A program made the translations under genes and the position numbers. A stretch of DNA of 64,000 nt, taken from assembly GCA_034420695.1 (NCBI GenBank), contig DAOULB010000042.1:29106-93105 (forward strand), given 5' to 3'. Under the pieces are notes generated by a model, which was not told the DNA's origin, searched no databases, and was given only the letters and a program-made list of their open reading frames with translations. Numbering within the stretch: position 1 is the stretch's first letter; the number at the start of each line of letters is the position of its first letter. This document shows, piece by piece, positions 8,553-17,404 of this stretch. The stretch comes from Io17-Chloro-G2 sp034420695 (GTDB lineage Bacteria; Chloroflexota; Dehalococcoidia; Lucifugimonadales; UBA3495).

Positions 8553-8561
8553 GGGCTGCGG

Positions 8562-8975
8562 TTAGGACAGCGGCCCCCTTATGAGTTCGAGGTTGGGTAT
8601 GCCAACGAAGATGCCGTCGTTGGAAGCCAAGGGGCAACCAAGGTATAGGGCAGTCGACGCAATCCAGGCGTCCTGCATCTCCAATTCCCGCCCGGCGGCC
8701 CTACGGTCGGCGCGGAGGCGGGCGCATACTTCCACCAATTGCTCGTTAGGCCAAATAACTTGGTGCCTCTGAAGATGACTCTCCAGAGCATACTTTCTCC
8801 CTTGACCCCACCCGCCTTGATGCGCTCCAAACCAGGCTTCTTCCAAGGTTTGAAAGGAAATGACAAGGTGATGCCCGCGGAGCCCTTCCTCATAATACCG
8901 GGCCCTGCTGTCGCGGTTGAAGATGTAGGATAGTACAGTAGTGTCCAGAACTACGGACGGAGGGTTCGTGGTCAC
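8562..8975 (-). CDS. PIN-domain ribonuclease toxin (VapC-like)
   Basis: 137 aa. The PIN start is SVVLDTTVLSYIF with the first acidic residue, followed by Glu in LEEAWFG, the acidic MQDAWIAS motif and a late Asp in ASNDGIF. PIN toxins cut RNA in a metal-dependent way and are held inactive by a co-expressed antitoxin. The ATG overlaps the upstream gene's stop by four bases (8972-8975), the usual toxin-antitoxin coupling. Confidence 0.88.
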   Translation of the reverse strand: MTTNPPSVVLDTTVLSYIFNRDSRARYYEEGLRGHHLVISFQTLEEAWFGAHQGGWGQGRKYALESHLQRHQVIWPNEQLVEVCARLRADRRAAGRELEMQDAWIASTALYLGCPLASNDGIFVGIPNLELIRGPLS

Positions 8976-9394
8976 GGCGGAGGACGCCTGCGAGACTCGT
9001 AGATGACCCGGAGGTACTCGTCGACGTCGAATTTGTCCGGAGACCTCACGATGGTGTCGGGGTCGAAGATGTTGGGACCGGGGTCTTTGTGGAACTCATC
9101 GAGGTCGAAGGGTTTGCCCTCCCGGCGGGCGATTTCCTCCACCAAGATAGCAACCCATGCGGTGTCGCTGTCGTCAATCCAGCCCTGCCCTTGGACTTTC
9201 ACGTACTTGTTCTCCAGCAGGCGCATCTGTTCAGCCAGGGAAGGCTCGAAACGCAGCGGCGCCCGGCGGTCCATGAAGGTGTTCAGTCTTGCCGTGCCCA
9301 GCTTTAAATTAACGTCCAACAACCTTCCGTATATCCGGACTTGGATGGGTTCGCCCAAGGGCTCGTCTTCTTTGGAGTTGCCGGGCGTAGTCAT
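8972..9394 (-). CDS. Putative antitoxin partner of the PIN toxin
   Basis: 140 aa from the ATG at 9392-9394, which has GGAGG at eight-base spacing; a GTG nine bases upstream is less well placed. No standard ribbon-helix-helix or AbrB motif is obvious. The N-terminal half (IQVRIYGRLLDVNLKLGTARL) looks beta-rich and the tail DPGPNIFDPDTI...DKFDVDEYLRVI is acidic and could wrap the toxin. It is called an antitoxin from its position and overlap with the PIN gene only. Confidence 0.55.
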   Translation of the reverse strand: MTTPGNSKEDEPLGEPIQVRIYGRLLDVNLKLGTARLNTFMDRRAPLRFEPSLAEQMRLLENKYVKVQGQGWIDDSDTAWVAILVEEIARREGKPFDLDEFHKDPGPNIFDPDTIVRSPDKFDVDEYLRVIYESRRRPPP

Positions 9395-9707
9395 GTGCTG
9401 CACCTCCGGCGGCGGCTGCGCTGCCAGGTACTGTCTAGTGGTAAGTTTACTCCCGCTCCCCCAGTTTGCCTAACGTATCGGCTGGCTGAGTGTAGCCAGT
9501 ACATGATACAACCTTGCGGGACTGGCGGCTTGCAAGCCCCAGGCTCTCGCGAAGCCGTTGCGGTCGAGGCGGTCGCAGTCCCGGCAATCTCACCAGTCAC
9601 AGGAATCCTGCACGGGAATTCCAGTCCATGATAGAGGGTCCTTCTGCAGTCCCAGGATGCAAGGACGCGTGATTCCTGCCCCAGCCTACATGGTGTATAT
9701 TCCCCTT
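9395..9707. other. Intergenic region between TA pair and RM gene
   Basis: 313 bases between divergent genes. It should contain promoters for both directions, but I see no clean -35/-10 pair, no strong hairpin and no conserved small frame. Confidence 0.5.
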
Positions 9708-12700
9708 ATGCCCACCTACCCCCACATAGAGCAGTACCGGGGGCGGTTGCGGGAGCTGATTGAGTTCGGCGGGTCGGACAGCGAGCTGAATATCCGCCCG
9801 GCCTTCCAGAACTGCCTCGACGCCTACTGCCGGGAGCACCGGGAGAAGCTGGCCTTGGTGCCGGAGCTTCCGGTGAAGGGCGTCATACCCGACGGCACGG
9901 TCAAGGACTCGCTGCGGATGGCCCGGGGTTACTGGGAGGCCAAGGACACCCACGACGACTTGGACACGGAAATCCAGAAGAAGTTCAACACCGGCTACCC
10001 CCGGGACAACATCGTTTTCGAAGACTCGGAAACCGCCGTGCTGTTCCAGAACGGGAACGAGGCGATGCGGGTGGACATGGGGCGGCCCGGCGAGTTGCAC
10101 CGGCTCATCCGGCGGTTCTTGGACTACGAACTGCCGGAGATCGAAGAGTTCCGCCAAGCCAGGCAGCAGTTCAAGGCCGACCTGCCCTCGGTACTGGAAA
10201 ACCTGCGGGAGGTGGTGGCCGAGGCGGAGCGGGAGAACGCCGAATACCAAAGCGCAGCAGTCAGTTTCCTGGAGCTGTGCCGCCGCAGCATCGGCCCGTC
10301 GGTGTCGGAAGCCGACGTGCGGGAGATGGTGCTGCAGCACATCCTCACTCAGGACATATTCCTGCGGGTGTTCGGCGAGGACCAATTCCACCGGGAGAAC
10401 AACGTGGCCCGGCAGTTGGACGCCTTGGAGCGGACCTTCTTCACCGGGGACGTGCGCCGTCAAGCCGGCGACCGGCTGCGGGCCTACTACGGGGCCATCG
10501 GGCGAGCCGCCGACGAGATTGCCGACTACGCCGAAAAGCAGCAGTTCCTCAAAGCCATCTACGAAGACTTCTACCAAGCCTACAACCCGGCTGCCGCTGA
10601 CCGGCTGGGGGTGGTGTACACCCCCAACGAGGTGGTGGATTTCATCATCCGGGGCGCCGACCACCTGTTGCAGAAACACTTCGGGCGCAGCTTGGCGGAC
10701 AAGAACGTCCAGATACTGGACCCAGCCACCGGCACCGGGACGTTCATCACCAGCCTCATCAACTACCTGCCCGAGGAGCGGCTGGAGTACAAGTACCGCA
10801 ACGAGATTCACGCCAACGAGGTGGCGATACTGCCCTACTACATCGCCAACCTGAACATCGAGTACAGCTACAAGGAGCGGACCGGGCGGTACTTGGAGTT
10901 TCCCAACCTGTGCTTCGTGGACACCTTGGACAACATGGACTGGCAGCAGGCGGGGGCCACCGGCGGGTCGGTCACCCGGCAGGGTTCCTTCAACCTGGGC
11001 GGGGTGTCGGAAGAGAACTGGATACGGGTGCAGGAGCAGAACGAGAAGAGTATCAGCGTCATCATTGGCAACCCGCCGTATAACGACAGCCAAAGCAACT
11101 GGTACGAAAACAACCCAAACCGCAGTTATCCTGAGATAGATCAGCGTATTAGGGATACATACGTGGCGGAAGGGACTGCTCAGAGAACTCACCAGTACGA
11201 CATGTACAAACGCTTTATTCGCTGGGCCTCGGACCGGCTGGCCGATGACGGAGTTATAGGGTTCGTGACCAACAGGGCATACTTGGACACTCGGCAAGAC
11301 GACGGCTTCCGAAAGATCGCCGGGCAGGAATTCACCGATATCTATGTCCTGGACTTGGGCTCCGACGTGCGCCGCAACCCCAAGATTTCAGGCACGACTC
11401 ACAACGTTTTCGGTATCCAGACCGGCGTAGCTATCGGGTTCTTCGTTCGGGAGGAGGCTAAGCTGGGACAATGTGCCATCCATTATGCCCGGCGGGAGGA
11501 TGCCGAGATTGCCAAGGACAAGCTAGCCTATCTCAAAAACGCCAACTTGAGGGATGTCCTGTTTGAGGCCATCACACCCGATAGGAGGAGTGAATGGCTC
11601 AATCAGTCCAGCACCGATTTTGAGCAGCTAGTTTCGGTTGCCGACCGTCGGACGAAATCTGCTAAGACTGCAGAAGAAGAGCAGGCGTTGTTCGGATTGT
11701 ATTCTGTAGGGATTAGCACTAATAGAGATGAGTGGCTATACGCTTTTGACTCTGATTCCCTTACAACCAAAGTCAGTTACTTCATTGAAACATATCAACG
11801 CGAATTAAGACGACTGAGTTACGAAGAGCCCGACCGAACCTCGATCGGTGGATGGGTTGACAGGAGCATTAAATGGACCACAGAACTCGAGCAACATCTT
11901 CTGAGGGGAACCGGAATTGATCTTAATAAGGGGAACGTTGTTGCGAGCTTGTATCGGCCGTTTACCGCGATGGCTTGTTACTATGCGCCAGTACTCACGC
12001 ATAGAACCTACCAGATGCCCCAGATTTTCCCGTTTGGCACTAGCGTCGAAAATCAACTGATCTGCTTCTGTGTCAGCGGTAAAGACTTTTACACATTGGC
12101 TACTAACAAGGTCGCTAACCTTCACCTGACTGGTGATACCCAATGCCTCCCGCTGTTCCGCTACACGACGGAGGGGGAGCGGGTCAGCAACATCACCGAG
12201 TGGGGGATGCGGCAGTTCCGGGAGCGGTACGGCGACGAGTCCATCTCGGCGGAGGAGGTATTCGCCTACACCTACGGGGTGCTGCACGACCCGGTGTACC
12301 GGGAGAAGTACGCTATCGACCTGCTGCGGGAGTTCCCCCGGATGCCTTTCTACCCTGAGTTCAGGCACTGGGTGAACATGGGGCGGGAACTGCTGGACCT
12401 GCACGTCGGGTTCGAATCGGCGGAGCCATACCCGCTGGAGCGGGTGGAACAGGCGGGGGAGGCCAAGCGGGTCATCCTGCGGGCCGACAAGGAGCGGGGA
12501 GTCATCGTCCTGGACGACAAGACGTCGCTACGGGGCGTGCCGGCGGATGCCTGGCGTTACCGTCTGGGCAGCCGGTCGGCCTTGGAGTGGGTGCTGGACC
12601 AGTACAAGGAGCGGAAACCCCGGGACCCCACGATAGCCGAGAAGTTCAACACCTACCGGTTCGCCGACTACAAGGAGCGGGTCATCGACCTGCTGCAACG

Positions 12701-12905
12701 GGTCTGCACCGTCAGCGTGGGAACGATGGACGTGGTGGACGACATGGCCTACTGGGACGACGAGGGGCGGCTGGTGGTGTACGGCGACCGGGACGAGCTG
12801 GAGTGGTCGATGGCAGCCCTGGACTCCATGTCCAGGCACGACGACGAAGAGGACCCGGAGTGGTTGGCCGCGTGGCAGGAGGAAGCAAAACGGTTGGAGA
12901 CATAG
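9708..12905 (+). CDS. Type ISP-like restriction-modification enzyme (nuclease-methyltransferase-TRD)
   Basis: 1065 aa from the ATG at 9708; the frame is open upstream but the extra N-terminus is not protein-like. A PD-(D/E)xK nuclease is suggested by PDG (61-63) and WEAKD (76-80). The N6-adenine methyltransferase carries motif I DPATGTGTF (338-346) and catalytic NPPY (455-458). The C-terminus (YRLGSRSALEWVLDQY) matches the LlaBIII-type specificity domain. The helicase/translocase of true type ISP enzymes is absent, so it may work more like a type IIG enzyme. Bases about 11,090-12,140, covering the region after NPPY, are clearly lower in GC than both flanks. A MazF-like gene overlaps its 3' end. 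Confidence 0.85.
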   Translation: MPTYPHIEQYRGRLRELIEFGGSDSELNIRPAFQNCLDAYCREHREKLALVPELPVKGVIPDGTVKDSLRMARGYWEAKDTHDDLDTEIQKKFNTGYPRDNIVFEDSETAVLFQNGNEAMRVDMGRPGELHRLIRRFLDYELPEIEEFRQARQQFKADLPSVLENLREVVAEAERENAEYQSAAVSFLELCRRSIGPSVSEADVREMVLQHILTQDIFLRVFGEDQFHRENNVARQLDALERTFFTGDVRRQAGDRLRAYYGAIGRAADEIADYAEKQQFLKAIYEDFYQAYNPAAADRLGVVYTPNEVVDFIIRGADHLLQKHFGRSLADKNVQILDPATGTGTFITSLINYLPEERLEYKYRNEIHANEVAILPYYIANLNIEYSYKERTGRYLEFPNLCFVDTLDNMDWQQAGATGGSVTRQGSFNLGGVSEENWIRVQEQNEKSISVIIGNPPYNDSQSNWYENNPNRSYPEIDQRIRDTYVAEGTAQRTHQYDMYKRFIRWASDRLADDGVIGFVTNRAYLDTRQDDGFRKIAGQEFTDIYVLDLGSDVRRNPKISGTTHNVFGIQTGVAIGFFVREEAKLGQCAIHYARREDAEIAKDKLAYLKNANLRDVLFEAITPDRRSEWLNQSSTDFEQLVSVADRRTKSAKTAEEEQALFGLYSVGISTNRDEWLYAFDSDSLTTKVSYFIETYQRELRRLSYEEPDRTSIGGWVDRSIKWTTELEQHLLRGTGIDLNKGNVVASLYRPFTAMACYYAPVLTHRTYQMPQIFPFGTSVENQLICFCVSGKDFYTLATNKVANLHLTGDTQCLPLFRYTTEGERVSNITEWGMRQFRERYGDESISAEEVFAYTYGVLHDPVYREKYAIDLLREFPRMPFYPEFRHWVNMGRELLDLHVGFESAEPYPLERVEQAGEAKRVILRADKERGVIVLDDKTSLRGVPADAWRYRLGSRSALEWVLDQYKERKPRDPTIAEKFNTYRFADYKERVIDLLQRVCTVSVGTMDVVDDMAYWDDEGRLVVYGDRDELEWSMAALDSMSRHDDEEDPEWLAAWQEEAKRLET

Positions 12906-13210
12906 TTATTGCCCCGTTTCCATACACGGATTTCAGCGCTTTTGTATCCCGCCCAGTATTGGTAGTTGCGAGAGCTGGTGCAAGGGACTGGGTGGTGTGC
13001 CAAATCACCAGCCGGCGGCAGACCATTCCGGGAAATATAGCGATAACCCAGAACGATCTTCAGGCCGGGGTATTGGAAAGAAATAGCTGGGTCCGACCCA
13101 GCCAACTTCATACCATGGAGGAGAGCCTGTTCAGTCCTACGGTTGGCCGACTGTCGGACACAAAGCAGGCAGAAGTCTTGGGAGCGGTGCGCGCTCTCTT
13201 TTCTCAGTGA
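12872..13210 (+). CDS. MazF/PemK-family endoribonuclease toxin
   Basis: 112 aa using the in-frame GTG at 12872, overlapping the methylase gene by 34 bases. GDIVIAPFPYTDFSAFVSRPVLVV is the usual MazF/PemK opening and SRRQTIPGNIAITQNDL is the second conserved block. MazF enzymes cut mRNA at short motifs. AGGAGG at 12878-12883 is a strong ribosome site but is followed at normal spacing only by ACG or GTT, so the start is uncertain. No antitoxin gene is visible directly upstream; the neighbour is the restriction-modification gene. Confidence 0.8.
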   Translation: MAGGSKTVGDIVIAPFPYTDFSAFVSRPVLVVARAGARDWVVCQITSRRQTIPGNIAITQNDLQAGVLERNSWVRPSQLHTMEESLFSPTVGRLSDTKQAEVLGAVRALFSQ

Positions 13211-13257
13211 GCCCGTCTCCCACGTCATGAAACAAGGGAGCGGGCCGGACGGCTATG

Positions 13258-14334
13258 TCAGTCCCGCTCGTCCTGAAGGAACCACTCGGTGGGGAGCTCG
13301 CGGCCGATGCCGGCGGCCTTGGCCAGCTCGTAGGCGCGGAAGGCGACGGCGGCGAACTGGAGGCCGGAGCCGGGCACGTTGTAGTAGCAGGTTAGCTGGT
13401 CGTCGCTGGCCCGCCCCACAACCTTTCCCGAAACCAGGTCGGCCAGGGTCGGGGCGTCGCTGCGGTCCACCCCGCGGTAGGAGCCGTCGAAGTGACCGGC
13501 CGGCAGCCCGGCGTAGTCGGACTCCTCCCCGACGAAGAACCCCTCGGCGCCGCCGCCGTTGTGCCGCACCACCAGGTCGAACTTCTCGACGGACTCCGGG
13601 GGCAGTTCCTTGGGCACCACGGGGGTGACGTGCATGCCGGGGGCGAGGAACTGGGGGTGGATAACGGGCTGGGCCGAGTCGGTGCAGCCGGCCACGATGT
13701 CCACGCCTTGGGTCACTTGGTCGGGGCTGTCCACGGCGATTACGTCGATGTCCAGCTTGTCGCTCATCTCGGCGGCGTAGGCCTCGCGGTGGGCGGGGGT
13801 TGGACTGTACACCCGGCAGTGGTCGATTTTGCGCACCTTGACGAAGGCCTCCAAGTAGGTGCGGGCCATGCCTCCGGAGCCGAACATGCCGACGGACCGG
13901 GCGTTTTCCCGGGCCATGTAGTTGGCCGCTACTCCGGCGGTGGCCCCGACCCGCACGTGCTGGATGTGGCCGTCGTTGAGGATGGCCAGCAGTTCACCGT
14001 TCCAGACGCTGAACAGGAGGATGAGGCCGCAGTATTTGCCCGGCTCGACGCAGTACTTGTCCAGGGTCTGGCCTTCCGATTCCCAGGGGAAGTGCATGAT
14101 GTCGGACTTGAAGCGGAGGGCGGACACACCCAGGCGGCGGCTGGCGCCCTGCAGGGAGCCGAAGACGTAGAACTTTTCATCGCCGACGGGCTCCCAGACG
14201 TCCCACCGGCCGCCGGGAGGCGCGGTGACGGCCTCCTTGTTCGCCAGGTCCTTGTATGCAGCGTCCAAGTAGTCCAGGCAGTCCTCCATGGCAAGGACGC
14301 GCCTCGCCTCCCCGGTGTTGATGAGCAGCGTCAT
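13258..14334 (-). CDS. Ornithine cyclodeaminase/mu-crystallin family protein
   Basis: 358 aa from the ATG at 14332-14334, with AAGGAGG seven bases upstream. The Rossmann motif GMFGSGGMARTYLEAF is at about 150-165. The N-terminal substrate half contains SALRFKSD, resembling the Lys-containing K-V-N region of the family. Members include ornithine cyclodeaminase, alanine dehydrogenase and ketimine reductases, all NAD(P)-dependent. The precise substrate is not clear; the insertion HFPWESEGQTLDKYCVEPGK is unlike classic ornithine cyclodeaminase. Confidence 0.85.
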   Translation of the reverse strand: MTLLINTGEARRVLAMEDCLDYLDAAYKDLANKEAVTAPPGGRWDVWEPVGDEKFYVFGSLQGASRRLGVSALRFKSDIMHFPWESEGQTLDKYCVEPGKYCGLILLFSVWNGELLAILNDGHIQHVRVGATAGVAANYMARENARSVGMFGSGGMARTYLEAFVKVRKIDHCRVYSPTPAHREAYAAEMSDKLDIDVIAVDSPDQVTQGVDIVAGCTDSAQPVIHPQFLAPGMHVTPVVPKELPPESVEKFDLVVRHNGGGAEGFFVGEESDYAGLPAGHFDGSYRGVDRSDAPTLADLVSGKVVGRASDDQLTCYYNVPGSGLQFAAVAFRAYELAKAAGIGRELPTEWFLQDERD

Positions 14335-14679
14335 TGGCAACCTCCTTACAGAGCCCTGATTCCAGAAACCTGCTTGCAGAGATTTGGTGCGTGATTACCC
14401 TTGGATGCCGGGGAAAGGCCGGAGACCTGATTACGCCGCTGGCAACGGCCATGGCGGGAACGGGACACTTCCGCCCAGCCATAAGACCGCTAATGGGGAT
14501 TCCGATTATATGGAGGGGGGGGTGGACAAGAAACAGAGAAGGGAAGTCGTGACTGGCCCAACTGGAAGCGTTATTCCGGCCGGTGCTATACTTGCCGGGC
14601 TGCCGCTTGGAGAGGTGTATTTGAGGCAGGCGGCAAGGCAATTACGGGATTCTAGCGGGACCCGCGGAGGAATGACTTA
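14335..14679. other. Intergenic region upstream of SDR
   Basis: 345 bases between divergent genes. A TATACT at about 14592 could be a -10 element for the SDR gene, but a matching -35 is poor. No convincing small gene or hairpin. Confidence 0.4.
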
Positions 14680-15534
14680 ATGGGCAAACTGGACGGCAAG
14701 GTGGCCATCGTGACGGGAGCGAGCAGGGGAATTGGGGCAGAAATTTCCCGGCTTTTTGCCGAGGAGGGGGCCCGGGTTGTATGCGCCGCCCGCACCATCA
14801 GGGAGGGAGACCACCCGCTGGAAGGTTCGCTGGAAGGCACCATCGCCGGCATCAAGGAGGCGGGGGGCGAGGCCACGGCAGTGGCGGTCAACGTTTCGAT
14901 CACTGAAGAGTGCGAGAAGCTGGTGCAGGACGCGAGGGACATCTACGGCCCGCCGGACGTGCTGGTCAACAACGCGGCCTTAACCTACTTCATCCCGGTC
15001 AAGGACTTCCAAGTAAACCGCTGGCTGCGGTCGTGGCTGGTGAACTTCCAGGCGCCCTTCATCCTGAGCAAATTGGTCTTGGAAGACATGATCCCCCGGG
15101 GCAGCGGGAGCATCGTGAACATCTCCTCGGGAGCGGCGGTGGGTCCGGGCCGCGGGCCCTACCCCGACGCGCCGCCCGACAGCGGGCAGACCTGCTACGG
15201 GGCGGAGAAGGCGGCCTTGGAACGGTTCACCCAAGGTCTGGCAATGGAGACCTACCAGTACGGCATATCGGTGACCTGCGTTTCCCCGTCTTTGGTGGTG
15301 CCGACTCCGGGGACGGTGTTCCACAACTTGGTCACCGGGATGGACGACCCCCGGGGAGAGCCGCCGGAACTGCTGGCCAAGGCGACGCTGTTGCTGGCGA
15401 CGGAGCCCTTGGACAAGGTGACCGGACGGGTGACCTACAGCCAGCAGATTCTGAAGGAGTTCGGCTGGATCGAGGAAGCCCGGGGACTGGGGTCGGACCC
15501 GGGGCGGCTGGGATCCGGGTACAGCCAGATTTAG
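14680..15534 (+). CDS. Short-chain dehydrogenase/reductase
   Basis: 284 aa with a GGAGGA ribosome site. TGASRGIG is the cofactor-binding motif (about 12-19), VLVNNAA the structural motif (about 94-100), and Ser in NISSGAAVG plus CYGAEKAAL supply the Ser-Tyr-Lys catalytic set. The enzyme is an NAD(P)-dependent alcohol/ketone oxidoreductase of unknown substrate. An insert PGRGPYPDAPPDSGQ lies between Ser and Tyr. Confidence 0.88.
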   Translation: MGKLDGKVAIVTGASRGIGAEISRLFAEEGARVVCAARTIREGDHPLEGSLEGTIAGIKEAGGEATAVAVNVSITEECEKLVQDARDIYGPPDVLVNNAALTYFIPVKDFQVNRWLRSWLVNFQAPFILSKLVLEDMIPRGSGSIVNISSGAAVGPGRGPYPDAPPDSGQTCYGAEKAALERFTQGLAMETYQYGISVTCVSPSLVVPTPGTVFHNLVTGMDDPRGEPPELLAKATLLLATEPLDKVTGRVTYSQQILKEFGWIEEARGLGSDPGRLGSGYSQI

Positions 15535-15560
15535 TCTTTGTTGTGCGCGACGCAATTAAA

Positions 15561-15602
15561 TGACAGAAATGTGTCAGCAATTATGACATACGGCAGTATA
15601 AT
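15561..15602 (+). promoter_or_regulatory. Three-part TGACA/TGTCA motif before a TATAAT
   Basis: TGACA at 15561, TGTCA at 15572 and TGACA at 15584 form two overlapping inverted repeats about one helical turn apart, followed by TATAAT at 15597-15602. It could be an operator-promoter for the coiled-coil gene. The -35 region is not canonical. Confidence 0.35.
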
Positions 15603-15659
15603 ACCGCCTAAAAATAGAAGGCGGTTGCAATCGTAACTGAACAGGATGACGCTGCCCGG

Positions 15660-16049
15660 TTGGCTGCTGTAGAAGGGCATCTGGCAGAACAGTCGGTCGC
15701 TATACAGGGTTTCAGGACGGAGATGGCGGAGCTGCGGCAGGAATTCCGGGAAGAGTTCCGGCAGATTAACGCTAGGTTTGACCAAGTCAATGACCGGTTT
15801 GACAGAGTTAGCGACCGGTTCGACGGTGTGAACGAGGAGTTTGGCAGAGTTAGTGGCCGGTTCGATGGAGTGAACGAGGAGTTTGGGAGGTTTATCGGCC
15901 GGTTCGACCGGGTTAACGAGGGGTTTGACAGGGTACACTCCCGGATTGACGAGTTGCACAGGATGCAATACCGGGTGTTTATTTCCACTTGGGCCATAGG
16001 CGGCGGAGTAATCGCGTCCCTGGTAGCCTTGTTATTCCAAGGGGGTTGA
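15660..16049 (+). CDS. Heptad-repeat coiled-coil protein with C-terminal membrane anchor
   Basis: 129 aa from a TTG; no ATG is available and an ATC at 15630 is another possible start. Residues about 40-100 are exact heptads of the type RFDRVSD/RFDGVNE, a long coiled coil, followed by one membrane segment (WAIGGGVIASLVALLF) at the C-terminus. The pattern recalls DUF1640- or XhlA-like tail-anchored proteins, but the function is unknown. The protein at 53557-53946 has the same length and architecture. Confidence 0.65.
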   Translation: MAAVEGHLAEQSVAIQGFRTEMAELRQEFREEFRQINARFDQVNDRFDRVSDRFDGVNEEFGRVSGRFDGVNEEFGRFIGRFDRVNEGFDRVHSRIDELHRMQYRVFISTWAIGGGVIASLVALLFQGG

Positions 16050-16160
16050 CGAGGTCTTGGAAGTAAAGGAGAACGGCGTCCTCGGTGGTTCGCCTCCGCC
16101 CTATACCTGGCGAGGTCAACCGAACGTATGAATAGCCCGCGCCATCGTGAAGCTGACTGA

Positions 16161-17351
16161 ATGACCGGAGCGCTGGAAGGCATCAAGGTGCTGGACCTTT
16201 CCGGGGATATTGCCGGCTCCTTCTGCGCCCGGCTGCTGGCCGACTACGGGGCCGAGGTGCTCAAGCTGGAACCGCCCTCGGGGTGTGGGCTGCGGCGGCT
16301 GGGACCTTTCTTCCACGAAGAGGTGGACCGGGAGAAGAGCCTGTTCTTCCTGGTAATGAACCTCAACAAAAAGGGGGCCACCCTGAACTTGGAGACGGCG
16401 GCCGGACAGCGCATCTTCCGGGAACTGGTGTCCCACGTCGACGTGGTGGTGGAGAGCTTTCCGCCTGGTTACCTTGAGTCCTTGGGGTTGGACTACAAGA
16501 GGCTGGAAGATATCAACCCCGGGCTGGTGATGACTTCGATAACCCCCTTTGGGCAGGAAGGCCCCTACAGCGGCTTCAAGGGGGAGGAAATCGTCAACTA
16601 CGCCATGGGCATGATCATGAGCATCAGCGGCGTGCAGGGCCGGGAACCGCTGAAACACGGCGGCTTTCAGGCCCAGTATGAGGGCGGGTTGAACGGAGCG
16701 GCGGCCACCAGCATGGCGGTGTTCATGCAAGAGAACACCGCCATCGGTCAACACATTGACCTTTCGGTCACCGAATGCGTGGCGTCGTCGATGATGGCCA
16801 CCCAGACCACCTACCCCTTCATGGGGGGAACCCAGACCCGGCGGAGGGCCTCGGGAGGACAGTTCACCCACCCCATGGCCTGCGCCGACGGCTGGATAAT
16901 AGTCCAGCCCGGGGGCGGCGCGTCCTGGGAAGATATTGCGGAGTTCTTCGGGACGCCGGAGTTGCTGGAGCCCCGGTTCGCCGAGCCGGCCCAGCGCAGC
17001 GTGAACGGGGAGGAACTGGACCGGATAGTGTTGGAGTCCATCAAGGACCGGGGCAAGTGGGAATTGTTTCCCAAGGCCGCCGAGGCCCGGATGCTGTTCG
17101 GGCTGGTGCAGACCCCCGGGGAACTGGCCGACTGCCCGCAACTGGAGTCCAGGGAGTTTTACCGGGAGGTGGAGCACCCGGTGATGGGGAAGGTGCGGGT
17201 CCCGGCGGTGCTCTTCAACTACAGCCTGACGCCCTACCAACTGCAGCGGCCTTCGCCGACCCTAGGGCAGCACAACACGGAAATTTACCGGGACGGCTTG
17301 GGCTACAGCCGGGAAGAAATCGACTGCCTCCGCCAGATGGAAGTGATTTGA
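16161..17351 (+). CDS. CaiB/BaiF class III CoA-transferase, catalytic Asp missing
   Basis: 396 aa. The family opening is VLDLSGDIAGSFCARLLADYGAEVLKLE; members move CoA between carboxylic acids through an aspartyl-CoA thioester. By alignment in my head to formyl-CoA transferase, the catalytic Asp (LGDSNTG) falls on Gln172 in FQAQYEGGLNG, so this chain probably cannot form the aspartyl intermediate. The next gene encodes a second family member that keeps the Asp. The pair resembles heteromeric enzymes such as benzylsuccinyl-CoA transferase BbsEF. Confidence 0.88.
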   Translation: MTGALEGIKVLDLSGDIAGSFCARLLADYGAEVLKLEPPSGCGLRRLGPFFHEEVDREKSLFFLVMNLNKKGATLNLETAAGQRIFRELVSHVDVVVESFPPGYLESLGLDYKRLEDINPGLVMTSITPFGQEGPYSGFKGEEIVNYAMGMIMSISGVQGREPLKHGGFQAQYEGGLNGAAATSMAVFMQENTAIGQHIDLSVTECVASSMMATQTTYPFMGGTQTRRRASGGQFTHPMACADGWIIVQPGGGASWEDIAEFFGTPELLEPRFAEPAQRSVNGEELDRIVLESIKDRGKWELFPKAAEARMLFGLVQTPGELADCPQLESREFYREVEHPVMGKVRVPAVLFNYSLTPYQLQRPSPTLGQHNTEIYRDGLGYSREEIDCLRQMEVI

Positions 17352-17404
17352 CGGGCTTGGAACGACAGAACGGGGACGGCAGCCAAAACGGGGACGGCCG
17401 GGAG

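Noticed and set aside
9597..11297. A 566-codon minus-strand frame opposite the RM gene
   Set aside because: Antisense shadow of a strongly supported enzyme; Val/Leu/Gln/His-rich with no domain.
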